Source: Bacteroidota bacterium
GTDB lineage: Bacteria > Bacteroidota > Bacteroidia > Chitinophagales > Chitinophagaceae
Length of the DNA: 10,071 bases
Reading direction: 5' to 3'
Assembly: GCA_023426425.1 (NCBI GenBank)
Contig: JAFAAT010000276.1
Span: forward strand, 1 to 10,071
The translations under genes and the position numbers were made by a program. Positions 1 to 7,645 of this stretch are shown piece by piece; the first letter of the stretch is position 1; each line of letters begins with the position of its first letter. The notes beneath the pieces were generated by a model. It saw only the letters and a program-made list of their open reading frames with translations. It did no database searches and had not been told where the DNA came from.

Positions 1-420
1 GAACATGCATACGCAGTCACCTGTATGCCGCCGGACAACACCGTATATATTACAGGCCCTACAGTAGGTGCGCCACTGACCTTTGGTACGCACACTGTGA
101 ACCAAAATGGCGAGGCTACTTTCTTCCTGGCCAAAGCCTCCGGCTATTCGAATTCTGTTGCTCATTCACCGCAGCTGCTTACACCTCTTCATGCATTTCC
201 AAATCCCGTGAAGCATGATGCGGTGCTTACAATAAGAAGTAGTTCCAGGTCGGGAACTATCCGTTTGCTGGACCCCCTGGGCAAGCTACTGTACGAATCC
301 AATGCCGGGCAATCGGTTCACCAGGTCGATCTTTCTACACTATCGCTCACTCCCGGCACTTATTTCCTCCGGCTGCAAACCCCTGCCGGATCACAAACCC
401 AGAAGCTTTTAATTTACTAG
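1..420 (+). CDS. C-terminal part of a T9SS-secreted protein (5' end outside window)
   Basis: The frame is open from the first base of the window, so the gene starts upstream and only its last 139 codons are seen. The first methionine, at 25, is probably internal. From about residue 64 of the visible part the sequence is a type A sorting domain of the type IX secretion system: it opens with AFPNP, continues with short beta strands (TIRLLDPLGKLLYE), has the GTYFLRL strand, and ends with the basic QKLLIY tail. In this family the domain carries the protein across the outer membrane and is removed for surface attachment or release. Nothing visible shows the function of the passenger part. The next gene begins 19 bp after the stop on the same strand, so co-transcription is likely. 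The T9SS call is confident; the substrate is unknown. Confidence 0.85.
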   Translation, partial: EHAYAVTCMPPDNTVYITGPTVGAPLTFGTHTVNQNGEATFFLAKASGYSNSVAHSPQLLTPLHAFPNPVKHDAVLTIRSSSRSGTIRLLDPLGKLLYESNAGQSVHQVDLSTLSLTPGTYFLRLQTPAGSQTQKLLIY

Positions 421-439
421 AGTATTAAATCATACTTGT

Positions 440-1273
440 ATGAAAAAGATATCAACCACAGTTTTCCTCATATTGCTACTCCTTCAGTTGACTGCTGAAG
501 CACAGCAAATCACTTTTTTCGAAGCAGAGAATAAACTGTTTTTCGATGCTTCCAGCTTCCCCCCTAAGTCAGATCTGGTGTTTTATAACCAGCGCGGAGC
601 TGGTAAGTTCATGAAGCGTCAGACGATTAACGCAGACGGCAAACTGCAATTCTTCGCGAATAGAAACTTCAAACCCTCTGTCGTCGGAAATGTGGCCTCA
701 CCAAATGCCCTCGGTATCTCCGGCAATGGCAAAGTATATCAACTCGACCAGCCTGAATTCTCAATCCAGGATATAAAGATTACCGAATCCGCAGAATACC
801 ACACCATAAGCTGGAAAGCGCATGGAAACCTGGCTGAAGATGTGGTCTTCGAACTGGAAAGAAGTACAGACGGAACTGAGTTCGAAACAGTCGGTCAGCT
901 CGTCGCCCCTCAGGATACTTTTGAGCGTAGCTACGCACTCGATCAATCAGGCAGCTTATCAGCAGCCCTTTACAGAATCAGGGTAACCACCGCTGCAAGA
1001 GGACACAGGTACACCAGCAGCATGTTATCACACGTAAGTTCAGGTGCTTTGGTTTTCCCCACTGTGTCATCTTCTGAAGTCAATCTGATCATTACCAAAG
1101 ACTGGATCGGTTCTGAATACAAGATCGTGAATCAACAAGGTCAGCTGGTAAAGAGAGGATCACTGCCAACTGAGAAAACAACCATCTCCGTTTCGGAGTT
1201 TGCTACAGGCACCTACCATTTGATTCTATCCGGCAAGCAAGGCACAAAAGCCTGTCGCTTTATTAAGAGCTAA
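440..1273 (+). CDS. Secreted protein with FN3-like region and divergent T9SS sorting domain
   Basis: This 277-residue protein starts with a clear signal peptide (MKKISTTVFLILLLLQ, likely cut after AEA at residue 21), which supports the ATG at 440. Residues about 121-185 fit a fibronectin-III-like pattern common in Bacteroidota exported proteins: ISWKAHGN, FELERSTDG, then ALYRIRVT. The last 73 residues, from VFPTVSSSE, resemble a T9SS type A sorting domain, but VFPT replaces the usual FPNP. GTYHLIL and the final basic ACRFIKS keep the usual pattern. Residues 22-110 match no family I know. The protein should be exported by Sec and then T9SS, to the surface or medium. No good ribosome binding site is visible, as is usual in this phylum. 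It follows another T9SS cargo gene at 19 bp and probably shares its transcript. Confidence 0.85.
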   Translation: MKKISTTVFLILLLLQLTAEAQQITFFEAENKLFFDASSFPPKSDLVFYNQRGAGKFMKRQTINADGKLQFFANRNFKPSVVGNVASPNALGISGNGKVYQLDQPEFSIQDIKITESAEYHTISWKAHGNLAEDVVFELERSTDGTEFETVGQLVAPQDTFERSYALDQSGSLSAALYRIRVTTAARGHRYTSSMLSHVSSGALVFPTVSSSEVNLIITKDWIGSEYKIVNQQGQLVKRGSLPTEKTTISVSEFATGTYHLILSGKQGTKACRFIKS

Positions 1274-1535
1274 CCTGTACACAGAATGGCATGTTGCTTT
1301 GTCTGTCTCGTGCCCAACAAGGAGATATTAGGTGGCCGCAAAATCCTGTCATATCCCTCCGACTATCTCCTCGGCCCCTGCCTGCGCCCTATATATTGAA
1401 ACAGGATTGGGTCCAGCAGCCGACCAACCCGACCGGGCATCCCCCTGCTGCTCACTTTAGGTAGATTGTAGCACACAAAATGTTCTCCTTTGAAGATCCC
1501 ACTGCGTGACCATATCTGGAGAGTTGAAAACCCAC
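1274..1535. other. Non-coding spacer with several inverted repeats
   Basis: No credible gene lies here between a plus-strand stop and a minus-strand stop. The spacer holds perfect inverted repeats: AGGAGATA at 1320-1327 with TATCTCCT at 1364-1371; AATCCTGT at 1342-1349 with ACAGGATT at 1401-1408; and CAGCAG at 1414-1419 with CTGCTG at 1445-1450 around a small CCC/GGG hairpin. The first two pairings cross, so they could form a pseudoknot or alternative folds. No U-rich run follows any stem, so a simple terminator is unlikely. It could be a structured RNA, a dispersed repeat, or chance pairing. Confidence 0.35.
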
Positions 1536-1955
1536 TTATTTTTTGTTTGCAATCACCCGCTCCAGCATCTCCACTTTCTCCCTTTCACTTTGAAGCAACC
1601 TGTCGTAGAGCTTCTTGTTCTCCTCGAGAGCTTCTATCCATTTTTCGATGGGATTGAAATTATAAGTGCTGTAGCTGCCCATAAATGGCCCTTGGTTAAC
1701 ACTATTATCATTGAAGGTGTTGATATAATTAATCGCTGCCTCTTCGTCAAAGTTTTCTATTGCCTTCGTCGGCACTTTCAGCACCCTCGCCACCTGCTCC
1801 AGCAATGCAGCATCCACCGTCTCCTTCTGCTCCAGCAGCGAAATCTTCTTCTGGCTCCAGTCTTCCCCAAGTTCAGCCGCCAGCGCCTCCTGCTTGATGC
1901 CCAGCATCTCTCTGAACCGCTTGATATTCCTTCCCTGGTGTATTGTCTTTTCCAT
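1536..1955 (-). CDS. XRE-family HTH transcriptional regulator with C-terminal coiled coil
   Basis: This 139-residue protein has an N-terminal Cro/CI-type helix-turn-helix at about residues 6-66: GRNIKRFREMLGIKQEALA, then the recognition region WSQKKISLLEQKE, then VARVLKVPTKAIENF. A polar linker (NDNSVNQGPFMGSYSTYNF, residues 82-100) leads to a charged helix at 102-139 with a heptad-like pattern (IEKWIEALEENKKLYDRLLQ, EKVEMLERV). The helix suggests a dimer. Such short XRE proteins are common in Bacteroidota; some sit beside mobile elements, but none is visible here. It should bind DNA as a repressor or activator; its targets are unknown. The gene is convergent with the T9SS gene pair, and a TATATTTG box lies 26 bp upstream of the start. 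No toxin partner is adjacent. Confidence 0.88.
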   Translation of the reverse strand: MEKTIHQGRNIKRFREMLGIKQEALAAELGEDWSQKKISLLEQKETVDAALLEQVARVLKVPTKAIENFDEEAAINYINTFNDNSVNQGPFMGSYSTYNFNPIEKWIEALEENKKLYDRLLQSEREKVEMLERVIANKK

Positions 1956-1980
1956 AAGAGTAGTGCGATATGCTATGCAA

Positions 1981-1988
1981 CAAATATA
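1981..1988 (-). promoter_or_regulatory. Candidate -7 promoter box for the XRE gene
   Basis: On the minus strand this reads TATATTTG, a full match to the Bacteroidota -7 consensus TAnnTTTG, and it would give a leader of about 20 nt before the ATG at 1955. I see no TTTG -33 element at the usual 19-21 bp spacing, so the call rests on one box and its position. Confidence 0.4.
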
Positions 1989-2112
1989 ATGAACACAGGC
2001 CAGCTATCGTACCGGTAAAAAAGCCGCAAACGCTTCTGAATTATCCCCGCAGCGGATAGGATAGAAATACACCGCCCCTCATTTTTTATACCTGCAACTC
2101 GCAAAGCCATGT

Positions 2113-2147
2113 CTACACCTGGCGCAGCGCATATCCACCAGATGTAG
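2113..2147. repeat. Imperfect inverted repeat (10-bp arms)
   Basis: CTACACCTGG at 2113-2122 faces CCAGATGTAG at 2138-2147. Nine of ten positions pair, around a 15-nt loop. No T-run follows on either strand, so it is not a typical terminator. It may be part of a dispersed element or an RNA structure. Confidence 0.45.
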
Positions 2148-2314
2148 GAGCAGCTAGTCCCCCTTGCTTACTGCGGCCGAGCCTGACGGAGTGTACCTGC
2201 TTGTCCTGCTAGTAGAACCAAATAGGAACGGGCAAAGCAATGAATTTCTTCAAAGTCTGTTTTTTTCAAGTGGTTAAACAACATTCCATCTTCGTTGGCA
2301 AATACAAACTAAGA

Positions 2315-3862
2315 TCACCTACCCTCCGAGACAATCCTTATCACTGCATTGCGTCCACCTTCTCCGGTCAATCGTCCCAGGTACACCCCCGGCGCATGTC
2401 CGGCAGGCAGCTCGACTTCAGTATTTCCTTTCCTAAGGTTTGCCTTGTATACTGCCCGCCCCTCAGGATTGTAAATCTCCAGCACGCCTTCATAGGGAGC
2501 TGCAATAGTAAAGACACCATTGCCTGGGTTTGGATAAACAACAATGTCTTCGGGGAGTTGTACGGGCTTTACATCCGTAGGGAACATGCAGCCCATAGAA
2601 GGGCAGCCGAGGCTATCAACCCTGAACAGCCATACATCATATCCCCTTTCAACAGGTAGGGATGATTGCCTGTGCATGCCTGTCATCAGGATGTCTCCAT
2701 TACTTTCCTCGAAAGCATCGAGTACGTAAAGCTGTTCATTGGTGTCCACTGCATAGTTTTGCTCCCATAATAACTGGCCGCTTTTGCTGAACCGTGCGGC
2801 CCAACCCAGGATTTCACCAGTTGCACTCCAGTCGTAGCCTTTATGTACACCAACAATAATATACCCGCTGTCCCGTAGCTGTTTTACGTTCCAGGGATCC
2901 TTTTTGGAGTTTAAAGATGCAAAGCTATGGTACCAGGTGACATTGAAACTGTCGTCAAGCCGGGCAATGAACGTCGGCAGGTTCTGAAAATCGTGAGGAT
3001 TGTTTGTGATGAACGTGTCCTGGTAGCCAAAACCAAAATAGCCACCTTGCAAATCTTTCAATGCCATCGTACCAAAGAAATCAGCAGCCACAAACTTCTG
3101 GTATACCTGGTTACCCAAGCTGTCAAAGATGATGTACCAGGACCGGTTCAAGGTGTATAATTTTGTGACGCTGTTTATTGTTTTTGCTTTCGGTTGTACG
3201 CTCATAGACTGCACCAATGTATGGCCATTCTCTAGTGACTGTACTGTTGACCCGATGGTAGCTACAAAAGGTAAAAATGTAAAGGTTTTTGACCACTTCA
3301 AATTACCGAGGCTATCTATTCTTCGAACCAGGCCATGTGTACTACCAAACCCACCACCTTTATATACTGTTCGTCCTGCCATAATAATGTCACCGTTTTC
3401 GGTTACATCACAGTCCCACATAACCTCCTGAAAGTTACTGGTATCAGTGTGGAATTTGGTAAACAGGGTGTCTCCCTCCCCATCTGTAACGCAAACACCG
3501 CCGCTAAAGTTGGAGTAGGGTGTCTGTGTTTCCACCTGGTTTAGCGGGAAGACGTAGCCTTTTCGGTGTCTTAACGGCTTCGCCCAACCATGACCTATTT
3601 CATACCAGCAGGAGTCCTGAATAATAGAATGCTTGCCTGTCAGGGTTCCATCGCTACCGATATCCATCCACATGATCCCCCTGGTGTTTGTTGCATAGTT
3701 TTTCTCCGTACCAAGCACACCAAATGATCCGTCAGTTTTCTGGATGATCTTGTATCCCCAGTCCTCACTGGTGTCGAAATCATATAGATTATTGAAGTAC
3801 TGCGCATTAACCTGCGCAGTACTCATCAGAATGATAATTATAAATAAACTGATCCGGTACAT
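2315..3862 (-). CDS. T9SS-secreted protein with propeller-like repeats
   Basis: This 515-residue protein starts with a signal peptide (MYRISLFIIIILMSTAQVNA, likely cut before Q21), which fixes the ATG at 3862. The body, residues about 30-430, holds five or six copies of a degenerate 55-80 residue unit. Each has a glycine turn and hydrophobic strand (DGSFGVLG, NGDIIMAG, QGGYFGFG, SGYIIVG, NGDILMTG), then a strand ending in a Trp or Tyr (LGNLKWSKTF, SGQLLWEQNY). This fits a beta-propeller-type adhesive or scaffold fold; no catalytic motif is visible. Residues 442-515 form a T9SS type A sorting domain, from VYPNPGNGVFTI through GVYLGRL to VIRIVSEGR. The product should be exported by Sec and T9SS. 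It is divergent from a gene of the same architecture starting at 4090. The function is unknown. Confidence 0.88.
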   Translation of the reverse strand: MYRISLFIIIILMSTAQVNAQYFNNLYDFDTSEDWGYKIIQKTDGSFGVLGTEKNYATNTRGIMWMDIGSDGTLTGKHSIIQDSCWYEIGHGWAKPLRHRKGYVFPLNQVETQTPYSNFSGGVCVTDGEGDTLFTKFHTDTSNFQEVMWDCDVTENGDIIMAGRTVYKGGGFGSTHGLVRRIDSLGNLKWSKTFTFLPFVATIGSTVQSLENGHTLVQSMSVQPKAKTINSVTKLYTLNRSWYIIFDSLGNQVYQKFVAADFFGTMALKDLQGGYFGFGYQDTFITNNPHDFQNLPTFIARLDDSFNVTWYHSFASLNSKKDPWNVKQLRDSGYIIVGVHKGYDWSATGEILGWAARFSKSGQLLWEQNYAVDTNEQLYVLDAFEESNGDILMTGMHRQSSLPVERGYDVWLFRVDSLGCPSMGCMFPTDVKPVQLPEDIVVYPNPGNGVFTIAAPYEGVLEIYNPEGRAVYKANLRKGNTEVELPAGHAPGVYLGRLTGEGGRNAVIRIVSEGR

Positions 3863-4021
3863 AGGATTTGGCTTAGCGGCTTATTGGAAACGAATTGCAC
3901 CTGTTGTTTGCTTTTTCGGAAGTGAATCTGCCAATATACATACCAGGGGCAAGTGCGTCGGGTAAATAAAACAATACAATAAAGCTAAGCATAAACATTA
4001 TGTTTTACAAAATGTCTTTCT

Positions 4022-4029
4022 TATTTTTG
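4022..4029 (+). promoter_or_regulatory. Candidate -7 promoter box for the gene at 4090
   Basis: TATTTTTG matches the Bacteroidota TAnnTTTG consensus and lies 60 bp before the ATG at 4090. The -33 position, 19 bp upstream, holds only TATG in place of TTTG. The box sits in the A/T-rich centre of the 227-bp divergent spacer. No equally good box was found for the minus-strand gene starting at 3862. Confidence 0.4.
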
Positions 4030-4089
4030 ATTTGATAGAACCAACCATTCAGTATCCTCGCCGATCAGCGTCAAGTGAACATATAGACT

Positions 4090-5703
4090 ATGATATTCAA
4101 GAAAAGGTTAAGAAACTCACGACTTCACTGGTTATTTATGCTTGTCGTATTGTTGACACAGCTGAATGATTCTGTATTAGCACAATCGGAGCTTACAATA
4201 CTCAGCAGGATGCGGTACAGCAGCTACGCATCCGGTGTTGCAATGGCATATTTTGAAGGAAAGCACTACCTGCGGACGAGTGACGGAGGTATAATTATTC
4301 GTTTCGGCTATATAAACCATTCAATAACGTCTTGCCATAATCCGCCGGAGCCGTTCACGGAACGTGTATTCGCTAAGTTTGATCCTACAGGGCAGCACAT
4401 CGAGTGGGAACGGTGTTATGACGGAGATTCAGCTGGTAGTGTGACCTCAATCTTTCCCACATGGAACAATGAACTGATCGAAGTATGTGAAAGCAGTCTT
4501 TACTGGACCATCAGAAAGGTTGATTGGGCAGGTAGTCTTATCTGGCAACGTGCTTACCAGGTTAGTGCAGAACAGCTATTCTCCGTCCAGACCCTGGATG
4601 GCGGCTACATCATAGCCGGAAGATCCAGCGGCATCGGTGGCGAAATTCCCTTCCACTACGGAAGTTCGCTTCACGATGATGTCTTCCTTCTTAAGGTTGA
4701 CAGCACAGGTCAGAAAGTATGGGGCAATGTGTTTGGCGGGAGTCGTTTTGACTCTCCGCTTCGTATCTTTCCAACGACGGACGGAGGCTGTTTTCTAGTT
4801 GGGAATACCCAAAGTAATGACTATGACTGCACAGGATATCATGATGCTACGTCAACAGGTGGAGACGTTTGGATGATGAGAATTGATGGTGCAGGTGGAA
4901 AAGTTTGGCATAAATGCCTGGGGGGATCGCAGAGGGACGTAGGGTATGATGCGTTTTACGATGATTCTGGAATTTACCTGATGTGTAATAACCGGTCTGT
5001 TGACGGAGATATACAAAACCATATTGGAATGCCTGGATCTAAGAACATATGGCTGCTGAAGACCGACACATCCGGAAATATAATCTGGCAAAAGAATTAT
5101 GACGCCGATACCGCTTTTGCAGAATACTTTAGCATGGCATTGGATAGCCTCGGCCGAATTTGGGCCACAGGTGTCACTCGAAAGAAAGCTGAACCATTTG
5201 CTGACGTGATGTTCGGTGGGTATTCCGATGCTATTGTAGGCTTATTTGATAACAATGGAGATTTATTGGCGCGACGGGTTATTGGCACCCCACAGGCTGA
5301 CATGGGCGCTTTTGTGGCACCAATGGCATCAGGGGTGACATTGGTCGGTGGCAATTATATGCCTCCGGTAACCAACGAAACTGTTCCCGATGATACTTCA
5401 TCATTTGTAAGCTTTTTCCTGAACCGGTTGATTGATTGGACTACCTATATGCCAGGCTTGAATCCGCAACCAACCTTGCAGTTAAAAATTTTCCCAAATC
5501 CGGCAAGTGAAGAGGTTTTTGTTTCTTCTGTGGAGCAGTGCGAAATATCCATCTGGAATATGTACGGGAATAGATTAAGTGTGGATTTCCTCCAACCGAA
5601 CATTCCCAAAAGACTCCAAGTGAATCAATGGCCAAAAGGCGTTTACATAATAGAGGGCAGAACTCAAAGTGTGATTTGCACAAGTAAGCTAATTGTGCAA
5701 TAG
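4090..5703 (+). CDS. T9SS-secreted protein with propeller-like repeats
   Basis: This 537-residue protein has a long basic N-region and a hydrophobic signal core (LHWLFMLVVLLTQL), with likely cleavage after VLA at residue 31. Residues about 100-440 hold six or so repeats of 50-70 residues with two recurring parts: DGGYIIAG, DGGCFLVG or SGIYLMC, and DVFLLKVDSTGQKVW, DVWMMRIDGAGGKVW or NIWLLKTDTSGNIIW. This is the typical signature of propeller-like blades in Bacteroidota surface proteins; no catalytic motif is seen. Residues 467-537 are a T9SS type A sorting domain (IFPNPASEE, SIWNMYGNRL, GVYIIEG, SKLIVQ). It should be exported by Sec and T9SS. The architecture matches the divergent gene at 2315-3862, suggesting an old duplication, although the repeats differ strongly in sequence. 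The ligand is unknown. Confidence 0.9.
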   Translation: MIFKKRLRNSRLHWLFMLVVLLTQLNDSVLAQSELTILSRMRYSSYASGVAMAYFEGKHYLRTSDGGIIIRFGYINHSITSCHNPPEPFTERVFAKFDPTGQHIEWERCYDGDSAGSVTSIFPTWNNELIEVCESSLYWTIRKVDWAGSLIWQRAYQVSAEQLFSVQTLDGGYIIAGRSSGIGGEIPFHYGSSLHDDVFLLKVDSTGQKVWGNVFGGSRFDSPLRIFPTTDGGCFLVGNTQSNDYDCTGYHDATSTGGDVWMMRIDGAGGKVWHKCLGGSQRDVGYDAFYDDSGIYLMCNNRSVDGDIQNHIGMPGSKNIWLLKTDTSGNIIWQKNYDADTAFAEYFSMALDSLGRIWATGVTRKKAEPFADVMFGGYSDAIVGLFDNNGDLLARRVIGTPQADMGAFVAPMASGVTLVGGNYMPPVTNETVPDDTSSFVSFFLNRLIDWTTYMPGLNPQPTLQLKIFPNPASEEVFVSSVEQCEISIWNMYGNRLSVDFLQPNIPKRLQVNQWPKGVYIIEGRTQSVICTSKLIVQ

Positions 5704-5728
5704 GGATAATGCATTAAATAACAACATG

Positions 5729-5765
5729 AACCCTGTCTTGTAATTCCGGGTTAGTCTTTCGTTTT
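5729..5765 (+). terminator. Weak candidate terminator after the 537-residue gene
   Basis: AACCC at 5729-5733 pairs with GGGTT at 5748-5752 around a 14-nt loop, followed by the T-rich stretch CTTTCGTTTTTC. The stem has only five pairs and the loop is large, so this is tentative. Confidence 0.25.
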
Positions 5766-5898
5766 TCTGTCTGTCACCTGGTCTGAAATCCATTGTGCAG
5801 AACAGTCTTAGTCAAAGCACACCAGACTCGTTGTTCAATTGTTCCGACTCGTCATTTTCCTTGAGTAGATTGCTACTGAGGTATTCTTAAATTGCATC

Positions 5899-6282
5899 AT
5901 GTTTAAATATCTCATCGCCTGGTTCCCGATGCTGATCCTAGCCATACTCAATGGAATCTTCCGGGAAGGGGTCATAAAAAACTATGTAGATGATTTTGCA
6001 GCACATCAGCTGTCCACCTTTACGCTGTTGATCCTATTCAGCATCTACATCTGGCTTGTGATCTCCCGCTTCCCTCCTGCCTCCTCGCAACAGGCACTGC
6101 TCACCGGCCTGTTGTGGCTGGTGCTTACACTCGGATTTGAATTTGGATTCGGGAGATACCGCGGCAATTCCTGGGACATGCTGCTGGGAGAATACAATCT
6201 CCTGGAAGGAAAGCTCTGGGTGTTGATCCCGCTGTGGGTAGCCATCGCACCCTATCTGTTTTACAGGATGCAGAAGTCCTGA
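5899..6282 (+). CDS. Small four-helix integral membrane protein, unknown function
   Basis: This 127-residue protein has four probable membrane helices at about residues 4-21, 41-57, 67-84 and 106-122. Between helices 3 and 4 is a distinctive loop (FEFGFGRYRGNSWDMLLGEY, then NLLEGKLWVLIPLW), with a Gly-Arg pair, a Trp, and a Tyr-Asn next to the last helix. I recall the FGR-W-LL-YN-G-LW pattern from small uncharacterised bacterial membrane proteins, but I cannot name a family. The N-terminus has no cleavable signal. The gene is convergent with the membrane-protein gene at 6322-6780, with 39 bp between the stops. The ATG at 5899 is taken because the first helix begins directly after it. No operon partner is apparent. 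Confidence 0.8.
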   Translation: MFKYLIAWFPMLILAILNGIFREGVIKNYVDDFAAHQLSTFTLLILFSIYIWLVISRFPPASSQQALLTGLLWLVLTLGFEFGFGRYRGNSWDMLLGEYNLLEGKLWVLIPLWVAIAPYLFYRMQKS

Positions 6283-6284
6283 GC

Positions 6285-6304
6285 GGCGTCCACGACCGGA
6301 CGTT
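6285..6304. terminator. Candidate hairpin between convergent genes
   Basis: CGTCC at 6287-6291 pairs with GGACG at 6298-6302 around a 6-nt loop, with two more G-U pairs possible at the base. It lies in the 39-bp gap between convergent stop codons, where a shared terminator is expected. The following sequence is only moderately T-rich (AGTTTACATTTAGTTT) and begins about 9 nt later, so function is uncertain. Confidence 0.35.
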
Positions 6305-6321
6305 CTGCGAACAGTTTACAT

Positions 6322-6780
6322 TTAGTTTACCTGCACCACCGCTCCTGTACTTTGATCGGCATCCGGGAGGAGCAGCAGGATCAGGCAAAGGGCAAGACAG
6401 GCAATCAGCCTTATAAGCATCTGGCGGTAGTACTGCCTGCGCTGGTCTTTATCATTTTTATAGTTCCGGTAGGTAATGATCACCATAGGCGTCAGCAATA
6501 CCAATGCTGCTGCAAGCATTGCCGATGCACCGCCCCAATTCTGGAGTTTGAAGACCGCAGCCAGTGGAACGATGCTGAGTGCCAGTGCGGCACCCGTGGC
6601 AAATCGCGACCTATGCCTGCGAAAGCTGCCGTTTTCGTAGGTATAGTGCCCAAACGAAAAATAGAGCAGGGAAACAGCGCTTGCAATGATTACCAGCAGG
6701 ATTCCCGCGCCGGTGACCCCTGCGAGCTTTAGAATGATAGCCAGGAGAAAGAGAGCGATGAGGATCTTTTCGATGCGCAT
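6322..6780 (-). CDS. Multi-pass membrane protein, unknown function
   Basis: This 152-residue protein has about five hydrophobic segments: residues 5-21, 24-44, 62-78, 84-104 and 122-138. Basic loops (NGSFRRHRSRF and YRNYKNDKDQRRQYYRQ) probably face the cytoplasm. The sequence AAVFKLQNWGGASAMLAAAL recalls the FK-x-x-W-x-GA-x-x-ML helix junction of GldL and other small Bacteroidota membrane proteins. The protein lacks the long C-terminal part of GldL, and no gliding or T9SS gene is adjacent, so I do not assign that role. The N-terminal pair of helices looks like a weak repeat of the third and fourth. The gene is convergent with the one at 5899-6282. Confidence 0.75.
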   Translation of the reverse strand: MRIEKILIALFLLAIILKLAGVTGAGILLVIIASAVSLLYFSFGHYTYENGSFRRHRSRFATGAALALSIVPLAAVFKLQNWGGASAMLAAALVLLTPMVIITYRNYKNDKDQRRQYYRQMLIRLIACLALCLILLLLPDADQSTGAVVQVN

Positions 6781-6921
6781 TGGGTAATTTAAGGAAAAGA
6801 AATTTGCTGCTGCTGGTGGCTTTTATTAGTAGTACGGCAGCTATCAATCGTCAAGTCTTGCTTCCTCGGATCAGACAGTTTACCTATTTTACTGCAGGTA
6901 AGCACCCCTGTGAGGTATACA

Positions 6922-7413
6922 ATGAATGCAGTTCGGATACTGAGTTTTCTTTGTTTTGTTGCAACACCATGCCTGGGTGCGTCTGGTGTAGCCGATGTTG
7001 TGGAGAATGATCCCGGATTGTTTATTTTCATGATAATGATGCTCTTCGCATTCCTTGGTGTCCTGCTACTGGGGATGGTTCTGATGGTCCTGCTGGGGCT
7101 TGCGATCGCGCTTGTTGTCGGCGCTGGTATTACCTCCGTAGCTGCTTTGGGAGGACTTTACTATCGCTCTGTAAAAACAGGTATCCTACTCTTCGTCTAT
7201 CTGTCATTCGTCTCTGCAGGCGCGTTTGCAGGTTTTGCGCTTTGTTTTACCTATAACCTGATCTGGCCAAAAGATTATCTTTTGTTGCACCTGCTGATGG
7301 CAGGTATGCCCGCCGGAGCACTGGCCGGCTGGGCAACAGCCAAAATAGGTGTAAGCTTTTTCTTCAGCCTACTAAAGAGACTGGGCAGGTCCACCGCGGC
7401 TCCGAACAATTGA
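6922..7413 (+). CDS. Integral membrane protein with signal-like N-terminus, unknown function
   Basis: I choose the ATG at 6922 (163 residues) over the in-frame GTG at 6910, because GTGAGG at 6910-6915 makes a good ribosome binding site six bases before this ATG. The first 19 residues (MNAVRILSFLCFVATPCLG) look like a signal peptide. Four hydrophobic segments follow at about 33-55, 57-80, 88-112 and 119-141. They are rich in Gly, Ala, Leu and Val, with small-residue packing motifs (AGAFAG, MPAGALAGWATA). The tail is basic (LLKRLGRS). I recognise no family. The gene stands 141 bp from the divergent membrane-protein start at 6780; no clear promoter boxes were seen between them. Confidence 0.7.
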   Translation: MNAVRILSFLCFVATPCLGASGVADVVENDPGLFIFMIMMLFAFLGVLLLGMVLMVLLGLAIALVVGAGITSVAALGGLYYRSVKTGILLFVYLSFVSAGAFAGFALCFTYNLIWPKDYLLLHLLMAGMPAGALAGWATAKIGVSFFFSLLKRLGRSTAAPNN

Positions 7414-7645
7414 GCCGGGGAAGGTTTCGCTTCTGAATTGCACCAGCCGTCGTTGAAGCCTGGTTGAAGATTATGACCAGAACCTGGAAACGATCCTTTA
7501 TGAGAAAGGACTGCGGCCTTTGGCGCTTTCACTTTTTTCAAGATTACAATTTCCTGGAAGTGCTGTACTACTCGAAGCAAACCTGACATTAAACACTCAC
7601 GCGGGGCATCCGAAAAAACGCAGAAACAAAAACACAACTGCCCTC
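7414..7645. other. Non-coding spacer, possible gene remnant
   Basis: No complete gene is present. A plus-strand frame at 7457-7678 reads protein-like at first (VEDYDQNLETILYEKGLRPL) but has no start signal, follows an in-frame stop, and decays into a lysine- and asparagine-rich tail before running into the heptamer repeat. It may be a fragment of a lost gene or chance. The spacer lies between convergent genes; no obvious terminator hairpin was found. Confidence 0.3.

Larger units (their letters stand above)
1956..2314. other. 359-bp non-coding region between two minus-strand genes
   Basis: No credible gene is seen on either strand. Apart from the XRE promoter box at its left edge and the inverted repeat at 2113-2147, the stretch from about 2090 to 2220 looks richer in G+C than the A/T-rich ends next to the genes. 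A 38-codon minus-strand frame starting near 2285 (MLFNHLKKTDFEE) has no supporting signal and ends in arginine/glutamine-rich low-quality sequence, so I do not call it. No U-tracted terminator is evident for the gene ending at 2315. Confidence 0.4.

Noticed and set aside
1536..1955. Antitoxin of a toxin-antitoxin pair
   Set aside because: The XRE protein has no small gene adjacent on either side that could be a toxin; the neighbours are T9SS cargo genes and long spacers.
1506..2018. Long plus-strand frame of 170 codons
   Set aside because: It is the antisense of the XRE regulator, whose minus-strand frame has clear helix-turn-helix and coiled-coil features.
2240..2659. Plus-strand frame of 139 codons
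   Set aside because: It overlaps the sorting domain of the minus-strand T9SS gene, and its translation has no protein-like pattern.
2031..7439. CGCTTCTGAATT shared at 2031-2042 and 7428-7439
   Set aside because: A 12-bp match between two places in 10 kb is expected by chance, and the flanks do not extend it convincingly.
7275..7637. Minus-strand frame of 120 codons
   Set aside because: Half of it is antisense to the membrane protein at 6922-7413. The rest is Cys- and Pro-rich with no recognisable domain.
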